DNA of 36,444 nt, from NCBI GenBank assembly GCA_023415595.1, contig JAEZJW010000199.1, positions 1 through 36,444 on the forward strand. The letters run 5' to 3'. Both the position numbers and the translations under genes were made by a program. A model generated the notes under the pieces. The model was not told the origin of the DNA and ran no database searches. It was given only the letters and a program-made list of their open reading frames with translations. Below, piece after piece: positions 1-8,165 of the stretch. Position 1 is the stretch's first letter; each line of letters starts with the position of its first letter. This stretch comes from Bacillota bacterium (GTDB taxonomy: Bacteria > Bacillota > Clostridia > Lachnospirales > Lachnospiraceae).

Positions 1-1
1 C

Positions 2-196
2 TATTATAACGGAAAGGTGATTTTTTGCTATAAGCAAATGGACACCACCCGCATAGCAGGTGGATTATTGTCTCAAATGTCTGCACGCTGCGCAGCCATT
101 TTCAACAGGCTAAAGCCGTATAAAAAACCCTTCTGCATGCTCAGCCAATCGGCCGGTCATACAGAAGGGATAGGTAAGGCGGGTTTATTCAAATAA
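2..196 (+). CDS. Possible C-terminal end of a gene entering from the left edge
   Basis: A plus-strand frame is open from the window edge to a TAA at 194-196, about 64 codons. The first part (YYNGKVIFCYKQMDTTRIAGG) reads like protein, but I do not recognise a family. Its last 12 nt overlap the 3' end of the minus-strand gene at 185-373, and it runs through the minus-strand terminator stem at 128-169, so the end may not be conserved. It could be the tail of a real gene or chance. Confidence 0.22.
   Translation, partial: YYNGKVIFCYKQMDTTRIAGGLLSQMSARCAAIFNRLKPYKKPFCMLSQSAGHTEGIGKAGLFK
121..170 (-). terminator. Rho-independent terminator of the small lipoprotein gene
   Basis: Arms at 128-135 and 162-169 are perfect 8-bp complements (CCCTTCTG/CAGAAGGG). 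On the minus strand the stem is followed by six T residues (A-run at 122-127). It sits 15 nt past the stop of the 185-373 gene. Confidence 0.8.
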
Positions 197-373
197 GTTC
201 CCCAGATCCTCTAAGCCTTCTTCAAATGCTTTTTCTATATAATGCTCCTCGCACAAGCCCTTCTTAAAAACCTCTTCCGAACAGCCTTCTGCTTTACAGT
301 CCCTCTGTCCGCAAGCAGCTGCAGAAAACGTAACACATAAAATAGCAGTAAATAAAACAAATTTCTTCTTCAT
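185..373 (-). CDS. Small Cys-rich lipoprotein, putative zinc-binding motif
   Basis: 62 aa. Basic start (MKKK), a hydrophobic segment at residues 5-18 and a weak lipobox SAAAC with Cys21 suggest a lipidated exported peptide of only about 42 residues. The mature part has Cys26-x4-Cys31-x9-Cys41-x2-His44, the spacing of a small zinc knuckle, followed by an acidic amphipathic tail. An AGG-rich ribosome site (GGGAGGTA) precedes the ATG, and a terminator follows at once, so the gene is monocistronic. No function can be assigned. Zinc binding is inferred from spacing alone, and in the outer environment the cysteines could instead form disulphides. Confidence 0.65.
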   Translation of the reverse strand: MKKKFVLFTAILCVTFSAAACGQRDCKAEGCSEEVFKKGLCEEHYIEKAFEEGLEDLGNLFE

Positions 374-388
374 TACAAGTACCTCCCA

Positions 389-409
389 CTGGTATATTAT
401 AATTACCAG
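389..409. promoter_or_regulatory. Palindrome upstream of the small lipoprotein gene
   Basis: Inverted repeat CTGGTA (389-394) and TACCAG (404-409) around an AT-rich centre, just upstream of the ribosome site of the minus-strand gene that starts at 373. A TTGACA hexamer in minus-strand orientation lies further upstream near 437-442. Could be an operator or a leader hairpin. Confidence 0.3.
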
Positions 410-484
410 AATGTTCTACATAATATAGCAAATTATGTCAACCTGTAATGATATAATTTATTACTTATTCTATCTGCTTTGAAT

Positions 485-1600
485 CTAATTCCGATCAGTG
501 ATTAATCTGGTTACGATCTCACTGCACCTGGTCAGCTCATCCACGGAGGTATATTCCTGACAGGAATGTACCTTGTTCATTCCACAGGCGAGTACAATTC
601 CTGTAATACCGTTTCTTACAAAATTATTATTATCACTGCCTCCGAAGGTTGGTACTAATCTGAGAGGCAGCTCCAGAGCAGTGCATGCTCTCTCAAATCT
701 CTTTATCACCGGATGCTCCGGGTTCACTTCATACGCATAGCAACCGTAGGAGGTATCATATTCGCAGGCTGCACCGTATTTCGCAGCGATTTCCCTTATG
801 TGCCTTTCCACCTTCTCAGCCTCAGCGACGCTAGCTTCGTGCTTCAGGCTTCGTACCTCACCCTTTAGGATGCATTGCTCCGATACGATATTCCTTGCGA
901 GTCCTCCCTCAATCTGTCCGATGTTCACTGTGGTATAGGGGTCAATTCTTCCCTGTTTCACACCGGAAATGGCTTCCGCTGCTATCGCAATTGCGTTAAT
1001 TCCCTGTTCCGGTGCAAATCCGGCATGGGATGCCTTTCCTATGATCTTAGCTGTAAAGGAGACCAGGGTGGGCGCCTGAATGGCTGCCGTACCGACCGGC
1101 CCGTCCAGATCAAGGACATACGCTTCCTTCGACTTAATGCGGCTGTAATCATAGAGGCTGCTGCCCAGGATATATACCTCTTCCGCAATCGGAAACAGGA
1201 GTTCAATGCTTCTATGGGGAAGCCGCCGTTCCTTCACTGTCCGGACAGCCTCCAGAATCGCAACTATTCCGGACAGATCATCCGCACCCAGTACGGTACT
1301 TCCGTCACTATTTATCGTTCCATCCTCCTGTACCACTGCTTTCTTATGGGTACCGGGTTCCACCGTATCCATATGGGCAGAGAGCAGAATCGGGTCTCCT
1401 TCCAGCTCTCCCCTCAGGCTGGCGTACAGATTACCGCAATTTCCTCCACAGAGCTCTCCTGACCTGTCCTCCTCCACCTCAAAACCCAGTTCTTGTAAGA
1501 GTCCGGTAAGTTCATCTGCCATAGATCTTTCCCGATACGATACGGAATCTATAGATACCAATCTGCAGAATTCCTCTCTAAGTCTTATCCTGTTTACCAT
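485..1600 (-). CDS. M20 family peptidase, PepT-like (tripeptidase T-like)
   Basis: 371 aa cytosolic two-zinc aminopeptidase family member. The M20 metal and catalytic residues are in place: His76 and Asp78 in SAHMDTV, Asp107/Asp108 in GADDLSG, the Glu pair 140-141 in PIAEEVY, Asp164/Asp166 in YVLDLDG, and His345 in VHSCQEYT near the C-terminus. The dimerisation domain lies at about 175-285 (GKASHAGFAPEQG at its start). Length and the VHSCQEYT ending fit the PepT-like group rather than ArgE/DapE. The ATG at 1600 has AGGGAGG just upstream. It probably trims di/tripeptides or acyl-amino acids; substrate is not readable from sequence. No partner gene is linked. Confidence 0.85.
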   Translation of the reverse strand: MVNRIRLREEFCRLVSIDSVSYRERSMADELTGLLQELGFEVEEDRSGELCGGNCGNLYASLRGELEGDPILLSAHMDTVEPGTHKKAVVQEDGTINSDGSTVLGADDLSGIVAILEAVRTVKERRLPHRSIELLFPIAEEVYILGSSLYDYSRIKSKEAYVLDLDGPVGTAAIQAPTLVSFTAKIIGKASHAGFAPEQGINAIAIAAEAISGVKQGRIDPYTTVNIGQIEGGLARNIVSEQCILKGEVRSLKHEASVAEAEKVERHIREIAAKYGAACEYDTSYGCYAYEVNPEHPVIKRFERACTALELPLRLVPTFGGSDNNNFVRNGITGIVLACGMNKVHSCQEYTSVDELTRCSEIVTRLITDRN

Positions 1601-1765
1601 CTGTTACCCTCCCTGTTCCTTCCGATCTATAGAGCGGATTTCATTAACTTTCACGTCCTATTCTTATTATAATCGCTGGAGCGAAAAATGTCTGCACCGG
1701 ATAGCATAAATCCCAGGAAATATAGTAATCAGTTTGCAGCAGAACGGATCAGACAGCGTTACCCT

Positions 1766-1796
1766 TTGAATAGGTTTCTTCTTCCTTGGAATAATA
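1766..1796 (+). promoter_or_regulatory. Weak candidate promoter for the ACT-like gene
   Basis: TTGAAT at 1766-1771 and an AATAAT-like hexamer at 1790-1795, spacer about 18. It lies about 40 nt upstream of the ATG at 1834. Resemblance is modest. Confidence 0.28.
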
Positions 1797-1833
1797 CTGA
1801 AGAATAAAATTATACGGAAAGGATTATGTTACT

Positions 1834-2088
1834 ATGTCAAAAAGCATTGTTGGCTTCGTACTCCATGACCGTGTGAGCACCGCAAGCCAAGTACAGGAGC
1901 TCTTAACCAAATACGGCTGTGAAATCAATACCCGGCTCGGTCTTCATGTTGCCAGTCAGGATACCTGCAGCAAGGACGGTTTGATTCTTTTGGAATTTAC
2001 CGATGAAACCGAAGAAAAAACAGTGAAGCAATTCGAGAAGGAATTGAAGGATATCGCAAAGGTGGATCTGCAGAGAATGGTATTTTAA
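1834..2088 (+). CDS. Small ACT/ferredoxin-like fold protein, TM1266-type
   Basis: 84 aa, no signal or membrane segment. The pattern V-x-H-D-R near residues 8-13, an amphipathic helix (QVQELLTKYG), then INTRLGLH, a beta strand (DGLILLEF) and a final helix plus strand gives the beta-alpha-beta-beta-alpha-beta order of ACT-like domains. It resembles the small family named after Thermotoga TM1266 (iron-only hydrogenase system regulator). GGAAAGGA lies about 10 nt before the ATG. No hydrogenase or maturase gene is present here. Family placement is by eye; treat the function as unknown. It ends at the hairpin at 2102-2156. Confidence 0.7.
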   Translation: MSKSIVGFVLHDRVSTASQVQELLTKYGCEINTRLGLHVASQDTCSKDGLILLEFTDETEEKTVKQFEKELKDIAKVDLQRMVF

Positions 2089-2101
2089 GAGTAATAAGTA
2101 A

Positions 2102-2156
2102 GGGCTGCCCCTAAGATTACGGATAAATAAACTTCCGTAATCTTAGGGAGCAGCCC
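2102..2156. terminator. Long hairpin between convergent genes
   Basis: Arms 2102-2108 plus 2109-2123 pair with 2150-2156 plus 2134-2148: 22 bp with one bulged base (A2149) and a 10-nt loop. It separates the plus-strand gene ending at 2088 from the minus-strand permease ending at 2163, so it can serve both. There is no T-run on either side, so it is a strong stem rather than a textbook intrinsic terminator. Confidence 0.6.
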
Positions 2157-2162
2157 GATTGC

Positions 2163-4784
2163 TTAGATAATTTCTTGCTTTAACGCGTCTATGATATTCT
2201 CCTTCTTTACCTTTCTGGCTGCATACAGCATGGCTGTACCCACAAGAAGAAATACAGACACGATTACGACCAGAATGCTTTTCACCGGTAGCGTAAACTG
2301 GAAATCGAATTTTCTCATCAAGGTACTGTGGATCAGATACATTGCCGCAATACTCAGAGGCAGTCCATAGACCAGGGACTTAATGCCGTAAAAGATGCTC
2401 TCATAATTCAGCATGATGCTAAAACCCTTCGGTGTAATGCCAACCGATTTCAGCATAGCAAATTCCCTTTTTCTAAGTGCAATACTGGTGGATACCGTAT
2501 TCAGGATATTTGCTGCACAAATAATTGTTATTAATATTATAAATGCATAGGTGAAGACCGATAGCAGTAATATGAGGTTCTCCTCCATCTGTCGGTAGGT
2601 AAACAAGTTAAAGATATCTACCTTACTGATCCCAACCCGGCTTTGAATGTTCTCGATATTCTCCTGCAGCTTCAGAGGCTCCTCACTTTGTAAGAAAATC
2701 TGAGTTTTCACTCTGTCATGAAGCTCCGAACCTTCGGAGATCCGTTCGAAGGCAGCTTCGGACAGCAGGATATGGAAGTAAGGATACTTTCCATGGGACA
2801 TGAGCCCCATAGGCATAACCCCGGTTAATGCTGCTACCTTTAACGGTTTCAATGCTATGATCTTATCCGTGTCCGATGACTGATAGGACAGCACCAGTTC
2901 ATCTCCTGGTACAAATTTCACCGCTCTCGCTTCTACATACTTACCACGCTCATCATCCGCATATTTAATCTGGTCGATTACCACAGCCCGGTTTTCCTCC
3001 GAATTAAGCGCCAAAGCCTCCTCAATGCCGGTTTCTTTCGCATACTCCTGCAGAGACTCCTGACTGAGTACATTCATCGTAATCGTGTAAGGAAATTTAT
3101 CCGCTTCCACCAGAGATGGCATGCTCTCCAGCAGATAATCAGCTGTTTTCTCCACAGGGATCCAAGTGGTAACATCTATGCTTTTGATTACAGAAGCCTC
3201 TGTAATCCCCTCCAGAGAGGTGATTTTATTGATAATATCTGCTTTCTCTGAGTCGGTTTCCCCGTTCACTTCCACCATGATATCATAATTAATCCCATCC
3301 TCGGCAAGATATAAGGACTTCTTCAGGTTTTGGGTAAAGGAGGATACTACAAGGAATAATATCATGCTGATCATCAGTGAGAATACAGTCGCTTTATACC
3401 TCTTCTTATTCCTCTTCAGATTCTTAAGGCCAAGCTCTCCTTCAATACCGAATAACTTTCTGGTCAGCTTCCAGGTCCTCACCTGCCTTCTGGTCACCTT
3501 CACATCCGCTGTCTGGCGGATCGCATCAATGGCTGAAACACCAGCAGCTCTTCTGGCCGGGATATAGGTGGAGATAAAAATCGTTCCGGCTGAAACCAGG
3601 AATGCCACGAGGATTGAATATGGGTAGAAGACTACCCTAAGTCCGTTATTTACTTCCAAGGCATTGGTTATAATCGGATTGATGCATAAAAAGGTTATCC
3701 CAAGTCCGAGATGCCCGGCTGCTATTCCAGTCGGAATACTGATTGCTCCGATGACAGCACCTTCAAAAAATACCGAATTCCTCTTCTGTTTCTTTGTTGC
3801 ACCGACACTGGACATCATACCAAGATGTCTGGCACGCTCCGAAACAGAGATTGCAAAGGCATTGTAAATTAAGGATACCGATCCAATCATGATAATCCCC
3901 ATAATGATCGCAGATAAGGTAAACAGCATACCCCTCACAGTATCGTCCTTAATGGCACCATAGGTTCTCAGCAGCTGATCATTAAATCTGTAAGAATTGA
4001 TCCCCTGCTCTGCAGCGAGACGGTCAGCCTGATCGAATAGCTTTTGTTTGATTTGTTTTACTGCAACATATACGTCAAAGGTTTCCTCTTCCGATACTGT
4101 GGTATCATCAAAGTAAGCCAGTGTCGTATATCCGGGAGACCAGGTATACTCCCAGGTGGGCCGCTCTATGATTCCCACAACGGTATACTTTCTTGTCATA
4201 TCCTCAGTGAGATACTCTGCGACCTTTCCCTCGTTACGAACCAGGGAGAAATCCTGATCCATGGCTTCCATTCCTTCAGTATTCTCTATGTCTTTCGTCG
4301 GGTAGCGCTGACCTACGTTTAAGTCCAGCACATCTCCTACTGCATAATTCACCTTCGCATTGGAATATACCGCATCCGATATCACCAGTTCTCCTGGCTT
4401 TTCCGGGAGTCTGCCTTCCTTTAATTTTATCGGAAAGTTCTCTAAGCTCTCCTGATTATATTCCTTGATAAAGAGATAGGGTTTATTCTGATTCTCACTG
4501 GAGGGAAGATAGGAATAGCCGAGATCCCTGCTCATCATGGCAACCTTCGTTCCATCGTCCTCCCGGATAGCACTTAACTGCTCCCGGTTCACATCCATAT
4601 ATAATACATGCCATTCTCCATCCATAGCGATGGTTTCGCGTCTCATTAAGTCCATAAAGCAGAGGGCAAGCAACGAAACTGCAGTAATCATCGCAGCTGA
4701 AATAATCGTTCCGATGATCGTCACGATGGTCCTCTTCCTATTCAGCTTCATCTGTCGAAGTGTCAGTTTATTGACTATATTCAT
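2163..4784 (-). CDS. ABC transporter permease, duplicated FtsX type (8 predicted TM)
   Basis: 873 aa. Predicted TM1 at about 19-44, a large external domain 45-284, TM2-TM4 at about 285-312, 338-367 and 388-408, then TM5 465-483, a second external domain to about 750, and TM6-TM8 to about 860. The FtsX cytoplasmic motif appears twice: ARHLGMMSSVGATKKQ near 318-333 and KREFAMLKSVGITPKG in the second half. This MacB/FtsX (type VII) design uses ATP for mechanical work on lipids, lipoproteins or antimicrobial peptides rather than classic transport. The BceB class instead has 10 TM and a single external domain, so this is a related but different layout. The start codon overlaps the stop of the ATPase gene (ATGA, 4781-4784). 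Confidence 0.88.
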   Translation of the reverse strand: MNIVNKLTLRQMKLNRKRTIVTIIGTIISAAMITAVSLLALCFMDLMRRETIAMDGEWHVLYMDVNREQLSAIREDDGTKVAMMSRDLGYSYLPSSENQNKPYLFIKEYNQESLENFPIKLKEGRLPEKPGELVISDAVYSNAKVNYAVGDVLDLNVGQRYPTKDIENTEGMEAMDQDFSLVRNEGKVAEYLTEDMTRKYTVVGIIERPTWEYTWSPGYTTLAYFDDTTVSEEETFDVYVAVKQIKQKLFDQADRLAAEQGINSYRFNDQLLRTYGAIKDDTVRGMLFTLSAIIMGIIMIGSVSLIYNAFAISVSERARHLGMMSSVGATKKQKRNSVFFEGAVIGAISIPTGIAAGHLGLGITFLCINPIITNALEVNNGLRVVFYPYSILVAFLVSAGTIFISTYIPARRAAGVSAIDAIRQTADVKVTRRQVRTWKLTRKLFGIEGELGLKNLKRNKKRYKATVFSLMISMILFLVVSSFTQNLKKSLYLAEDGINYDIMVEVNGETDSEKADIINKITSLEGITEASVIKSIDVTTWIPVEKTADYLLESMPSLVEADKFPYTITMNVLSQESLQEYAKETGIEEALALNSEENRAVVIDQIKYADDERGKYVEARAVKFVPGDELVLSYQSSDTDKIIALKPLKVAALTGVMPMGLMSHGKYPYFHILLSEAAFERISEGSELHDRVKTQIFLQSEEPLKLQENIENIQSRVGISKVDIFNLFTYRQMEENLILLLSVFTYAFIILITIICAANILNTVSTSIALRKREFAMLKSVGITPKGFSIMLNYESIFYGIKSLVYGLPLSIAAMYLIHSTLMRKFDFQFTLPVKSILVVIVSVFLLVGTAMLYAARKVKKENIIDALKQEII

Positions 4785-5464
4785 GGCCGGATCACCTCAT
4801 TTTTCGTAATCCGTCCATCCTCAATGGAAATAATCCTGTCTGCCTGAAGTGCGATGCGTTCATCATGAGTGATTACCAGCAGTGTCTGCCGAAAGGTCTT
4901 ATTGAACATCTTTAGCAGTTCAATGATTTCTGCGCTGTTCTTACTGTCCAGGTTACCGGTTGGCTCATCGGCAAGCATGATAGCCGGATTATTGATCAAA
5001 GCCCTTCCGATAGAGACTCTTTGCTGTTGTCCACCGGAAAGCTGGTTCGGCAGATATCCCAGACGATCCTCCAGCCCAAGGGTCCCGATGATATTATTCA
5101 GAAGCTTTCTGTCAATGTTCTGTCCGTCCAGCAGAATCGGAAGCGTAATATTCTCTTCCACGGTCAGCACCGGAATCAGGTTATAAAACTGATAGACCAG
5201 TCCGATCTGCCTTCTTCGAAAAATCGCCCGTTGTGTCTCGTTTAAATCATAAATGTCGGTATTGTCGATCAAAACCCTGCCTCCGGTCGGGCGGTCAACA
5301 CCACCCAGCAGATGCAGCAGCGTGGACTTACCGGAGCCGGACGGTCCGATAATTGCAACAAATTCTCCTTTTTCCACGGAGAAGGAGACATCATCCAATG
5401 CTTTCACAGCTGTCTCTCCGCTCCCGTATTGTTTGGTCAGTTTCTCTACTCTTAATATTTCCAT
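4781..5464 (-). CDS. ABC transporter ATP-binding protein, LolD/MacB-like
   Basis: 227 aa from the ATG at 5464; a longer in-frame start at 5491 is not preferred because AGGAGGT lies about 11 nt before 5464. Walker A GPSGSGKST at residues 40-48, a Q-loop (YQFYNL), signature LSGGQQQR, Walker B MLADEPTG and the switch His in ITHD are all intact. Length and sequence match the single-domain ATPases that pair with FtsX-type permeases. It overlaps the permease gene by 4 bp, so the two are translationally coupled. It is transcribed from the promoter at 5648-5676 and possibly a second one near 5540. Confidence 0.92.
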   Translation of the reverse strand: MEILRVEKLTKQYGSGETAVKALDDVSFSVEKGEFVAIIGPSGSGKSTLLHLLGGVDRPTGGRVLIDNTDIYDLNETQRAIFRRRQIGLVYQFYNLIPVLTVEENITLPILLDGQNIDRKLLNNIIGTLGLEDRLGYLPNQLSGGQQQRVSIGRALINNPAIMLADEPTGNLDSKNSAEIIELLKMFNKTFRQTLLVITHDERIALQADRIISIEDGRITKNEVIRP

Positions 5465-5538
5465 TCTATTATAGTACCTCCTGTATCTCATCCCGGCTTA
5501 ATCTTATGATCTTTTCTTTTTCAACCGGATCTGTTATC

Positions 5539-5592
5539 ATTTTAGATCCTGTGGATGACTTTAGAGTGACTAGAATTATTACAGTTTCGTCA
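5539..5592 (-). promoter_or_regulatory. Candidate response-regulator box and weak second promoter
   Basis: On the minus strand TGACG-AAAC-TGTAA (5592-5579) fits the TnACA-N4-TGTAA operator consensus known for BceR/PsdR-type regulators, with one mismatch. A TAAAAT hexamer (5544-5539) lies about 35 bp downstream. If that is a -10, the box would sit just upstream of a missing -35, where an activator would bind. The motif match is seen; the regulatory role is inferred, supported by the kinase and regulator genes at 6397-8077. Confidence 0.4.
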
Positions 5593-5647
5593 CAATTTTA
5601 ATGATGTTACTATAAGTCATATTTAGAGTTTCATATTTTACTTGGTA

Positions 5648-5676
5648 ATAATAGAATACGTTTATTCAAATGTCAA
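5648..5676 (-). promoter_or_regulatory. Sigma-A promoter for the ABC exporter operon
   Basis: On the minus strand TTGACA (5676-5671), a spacer of exactly 17 bp, then TATTAT (5653-5648). This is near consensus. It leaves a leader of about 175 nt before the ATPase start at 5464. The rest of the gap 5465-5793 holds the candidate box at 5579-5592 and a short hairpin near 5723-5750. Confidence 0.65.
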
Positions 5677-5704
5677 CAATCACAGGATAATTCATTTCTA
5701 AACA

Positions 5705-5755
5705 CAAAAAATGCCCCATACATCCCGGATACGGGTGCGGTAGCATCTTAATATT
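5705..5755 (-). terminator. Possible terminator of the amidase gene
   Basis: On the minus strand a small CCCG-TATC-CGGG stem within GC-rich sequence is followed, after about 14 nt, by GCATTTTTTG. The T-run is good but the stem is short, so this is tentative. Confidence 0.35.
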
Positions 5756-5793
5756 ACATACCATTGATTTATATATGCAGCATATTATTATAG

Positions 5794-6333
5794 TTATCTT
5801 ATACCGTAAACCTCGAGTGCTTCTATTATACCATCGGCTATTATTGCTGCTATCTCATCAAAGCGATTGTCAAATATAGCATTATCATAATCATTCTCTA
5901 TATACCCCACTACTATTTCAAGTGCAGGCATATTGGAATTCCTTAATATATAGACATCCCGGAAACTAATTCCTACATTACTTAAACCTATTTCTTCAAG
6001 TCCCATCAGGATATTATTGGCTGCTGCAACATTAATTCCTTCCTGTTCATATATAAAAGCTCTGGCACCGGTATTAGTGTTCGGAGCAGGACTGGAACCA
6101 CGATGAATGGTTACTAATAGATCTCCGCTTTCCCGGTTTGCAATTTCTGTTCGAGTAATCGGTGATATATAGTAGTCACCAAATCTAGTATATACTACAT
6201 TAATATTATTGTTTGTTAAGATATCTCCTACTGCAAGAGCCAAATTTAGGTTATCGTCCTTTTCAAACCTACTTCCACTTATTACGCCCAAGTCATTGCC
6301 TCCGTGACTTGCATCCAGAATTACTCTTGCCAT
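5794..6333 (-). CDS. N-acetylmuramoyl-L-alanine amidase (Amidase_3), no signal peptide
   Basis: 179 aa from the ATG at 6333, which has AGGTG about 8 nt upstream; the longer reading would start at a GTG without a site. The zinc ligands are present: His10 (DASHGG), Glu24 (FEKDDNL) and His77 (TIHRG). The enzyme cleaves the bond between muramic acid and the stem peptide. The usual catalytic Glu of the PAVLVExGF strand is replaced by Val; a Glu sits two residues earlier (PALEIVVGY, Glu139). There is no secretion signal or wall-binding domain, so it would act from the mother cell or after lysis, or be exported unconventionally. It follows the kinase gene by 63 bp and may share its transcript. Confidence 0.82.
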   Translation of the reverse strand: MARVILDASHGGNDLGVISGSRFEKDDNLNLALAVGDILTNNNINVVYTRFGDYYISPITRTEIANRESGDLLVTIHRGSSPAPNTNTGARAFIYEQEGINVAAANNILMGLEEIGLSNVGISFRDVYILRNSNMPALEIVVGYIENDYDNAIFDNRFDEIAAIIADGIIEALEVYGIR

Positions 6334-6396
6334 AAGATATTCACCTAACACATAGCCTCAGTAATATATATTTCATAAAATCTCGGATAGAACTGA

Positions 6397-7398
6397 CTAT
6401 GTTACCTGCTTATAAAACTTGACACTAAAATAAGTTCCTTCCCCAAGTCTGCTAGTAACAGAAATGTCACCATTCTGACCTGTTACGATACTGTGGGCCA
6501 GCGCCAAGCCAATTCCCACACTATCCTGCCCTGCGTTCTTACCTCGAAAGAAGCGCTTGAAGATATACGGAAGCTCCTCCTTACCGATTCCATTCCCGTT
6601 GTCCTTAATGAGAATCTCTGTAAAGATAGGATTATCTGAGTAATGAATCGTAATGGTTCCTCCGTCCCCGGTATGTTCCATACAGTTTTTTAGGATATTG
6701 ACCAGAGCTTCTGCGGTCCAGTTAAGATCACCTAGGAAGGAGGCCTGCTCCTCACCGGAAAGGACCAGCTTCTGATTCTTAAGCTCCATCGGTATCATCA
6801 GGGGTTTGACTGCTTTTTCGATCAGAGCGGCCGCCGGAATGCTATCCTTCTTAAATTCGACAGTCCCTGCATCCAGCTTAGACAGCTTAAGCAGGGCAGA
6901 TAACAGCCATTCCATCCGCTCCAGCTGCTGCTGCAGAGTTTTGGTAAACTCTCCTCTTTTCTCCGACGAAAGGTCATCCCTGCTTAGGAGATCCGCCATC
7001 ACTGTCATGGAGGTCAGCGGGGTTTTCAACTGGTGGGAGATATCGGACAAGGCATCTGCCAACTGCTGCTTTTCGCTTTTTAAAAGCTCTGCTTGTTTAG
7101 ACAGGATTAGAGTCACCTTATAGATATCACTTTTCAGGATACTGAGTTCTCCCTCCTGATTATCACGAAGGTCCAGAGAATAATCTCCGCCGTAGATCCG
7201 CCTCAGGTATCCGGATAATTTTATGATGTCCTGATATCTTCTGCCGGTAAAGACAACCGCCAGCAGAAGGAGTGCTCCGGTTAGTATGATAGTAAGGATA
7301 CCGGCCTGTATATCCAAGGCAAAAGCAAGTACAATCCCTGCCAGGGCTATCGTTCCCATCAGGATCAGCATGATTCTGAACTCTCTGTTTCGGAACAT
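6397..7398 (-). CDS. Sensor histidine kinase, intramembrane-sensing type
   Basis: 333 aa from the ATG at 7398; AAGGTGGG lies about 8 nt upstream, while the upstream in-frame GTG at 7428 has no site. Two membrane helices (about residues 7-28 and 34-52) are joined by only a few residues, so there is no external sensor domain. This is the layout of BceS-like kinases that take their signal from a partner ABC transporter. A HAMP-like linker follows, then the phosphoacceptor His122 (DISHQLKTPLTS), an N-box (NILKNCMEH), DNGNGIG and GIGLALAHSI. The ATG lies 1 nt past the TGA of the response regulator gene, so the pair is coupled. Partner transporter probably 2163-5464 (inference). Confidence 0.9.
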   Translation of the reverse strand: MFRNREFRIMLILMGTIALAGIVLAFALDIQAGILTIILTGALLLLAVVFTGRRYQDIIKLSGYLRRIYGGDYSLDLRDNQEGELSILKSDIYKVTLILSKQAELLKSEKQQLADALSDISHQLKTPLTSMTVMADLLSRDDLSSEKRGEFTKTLQQQLERMEWLLSALLKLSKLDAGTVEFKKDSIPAAALIEKAVKPLMIPMELKNQKLVLSGEEQASFLGDLNWTAEALVNILKNCMEHTGDGGTITIHYSDNPIFTEILIKDNGNGIGKEELPYIFKRFFRGKNAGQDSVGIGLALAHSIVTGQNGDISVTSRLGEGTYFSVKFYKQVT

Positions 7399-7399
7399 C

Positions 7400-8077
7400 T
7401 CAATCACCCACCTTATAGCCCAAGCCACGGACTGTTTTGATAATTACCGGGTTCTGCGGATCCTCCTCCAGCTTCTCCCGGATTCTCTTGATATAAACGG
7501 TAAGGGTATTGTCATTCACAAAATCTCCAGCCACATCCCATATCCCTTCCAGAAGCTGATTACGGGATAACACCTGGCCTTCATGATTGGCGAAGGTTAA
7601 CAGAAGTCGGTATTCCAGAGCTGTCAGACTGACCTCCTGCCCATTCTTATATACTTTCGCATCCAATGTATTGATGCGGATATGTCCGAGTTCGATAATA
7701 TTCCTAGAAGTATTCTCTTTACGGTATCTTCGCATGACTGTCTGAATTCTTGCCATTAGCTCCCGGATCCGGAAGGGTTTCGTGATATAATCATCTGCTC
7801 CCAGCTCAAGTCCCATTACGACATTCACTTCCTCATCACAGGCAGTCAGGATAATCACAGGCAGGTCCCACATCGTTCTTGCCAGCTTACACAGCTCATA
7901 TCCGCTCCCATCCGGCAGTGACAGGTCAAAGATGCATAGGTCTGCCTTCTGTTCCGATAAAGCCCGCTTGCCCTCCGCCACATTATGACACTGGGTAACC
8001 GTGAAGCCTTCCTCGATCAGGGAGTATTCCAGCCCCATCGCTATTGTCTTATCATCCTCTACTAATAATATCTTCAT
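7400..8077 (-). CDS. OmpR-family response regulator
   Basis: 225 aa from the ATG at 8077, with GGAGCGGGAGAAGG directly upstream; the longer reading from 8119 has no site. The receiver domain holds the acidic pair in VEDD, phosphoacceptor Asp51 (CIFDLSLPDG), Thr in ILTACDE and Lys in DYITKPF. The C-terminal winged helix (about 130-225) ends GLGYKVGD as usual for OmpR/PhoB proteins. First gene of the regulator-kinase pair. A possible operator in front of the exporter operon is at 5579-5592. Confidence 0.92.
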   Translation of the reverse strand: MKILLVEDDKTIAMGLEYSLIEEGFTVTQCHNVAEGKRALSEQKADLCIFDLSLPDGSGYELCKLARTMWDLPVIILTACDEEVNVVMGLELGADDYITKPFRIRELMARIQTVMRRYRKENTSRNIIELGHIRINTLDAKVYKNGQEVSLTALEYRLLLTFANHEGQVLSRNQLLEGIWDVAGDFVNDNTLTVYIKRIREKLEEDPQNPVIIKTVRGLGYKVGD

Positions 8078-8165
8078 CCTTCTCCCGCTCCTTACATACA
8101 GGTACAGACACCCATTCACCCTACCGATCCGTCTGGCTGCCTGACCTAATTAAACAATTAAAAGT

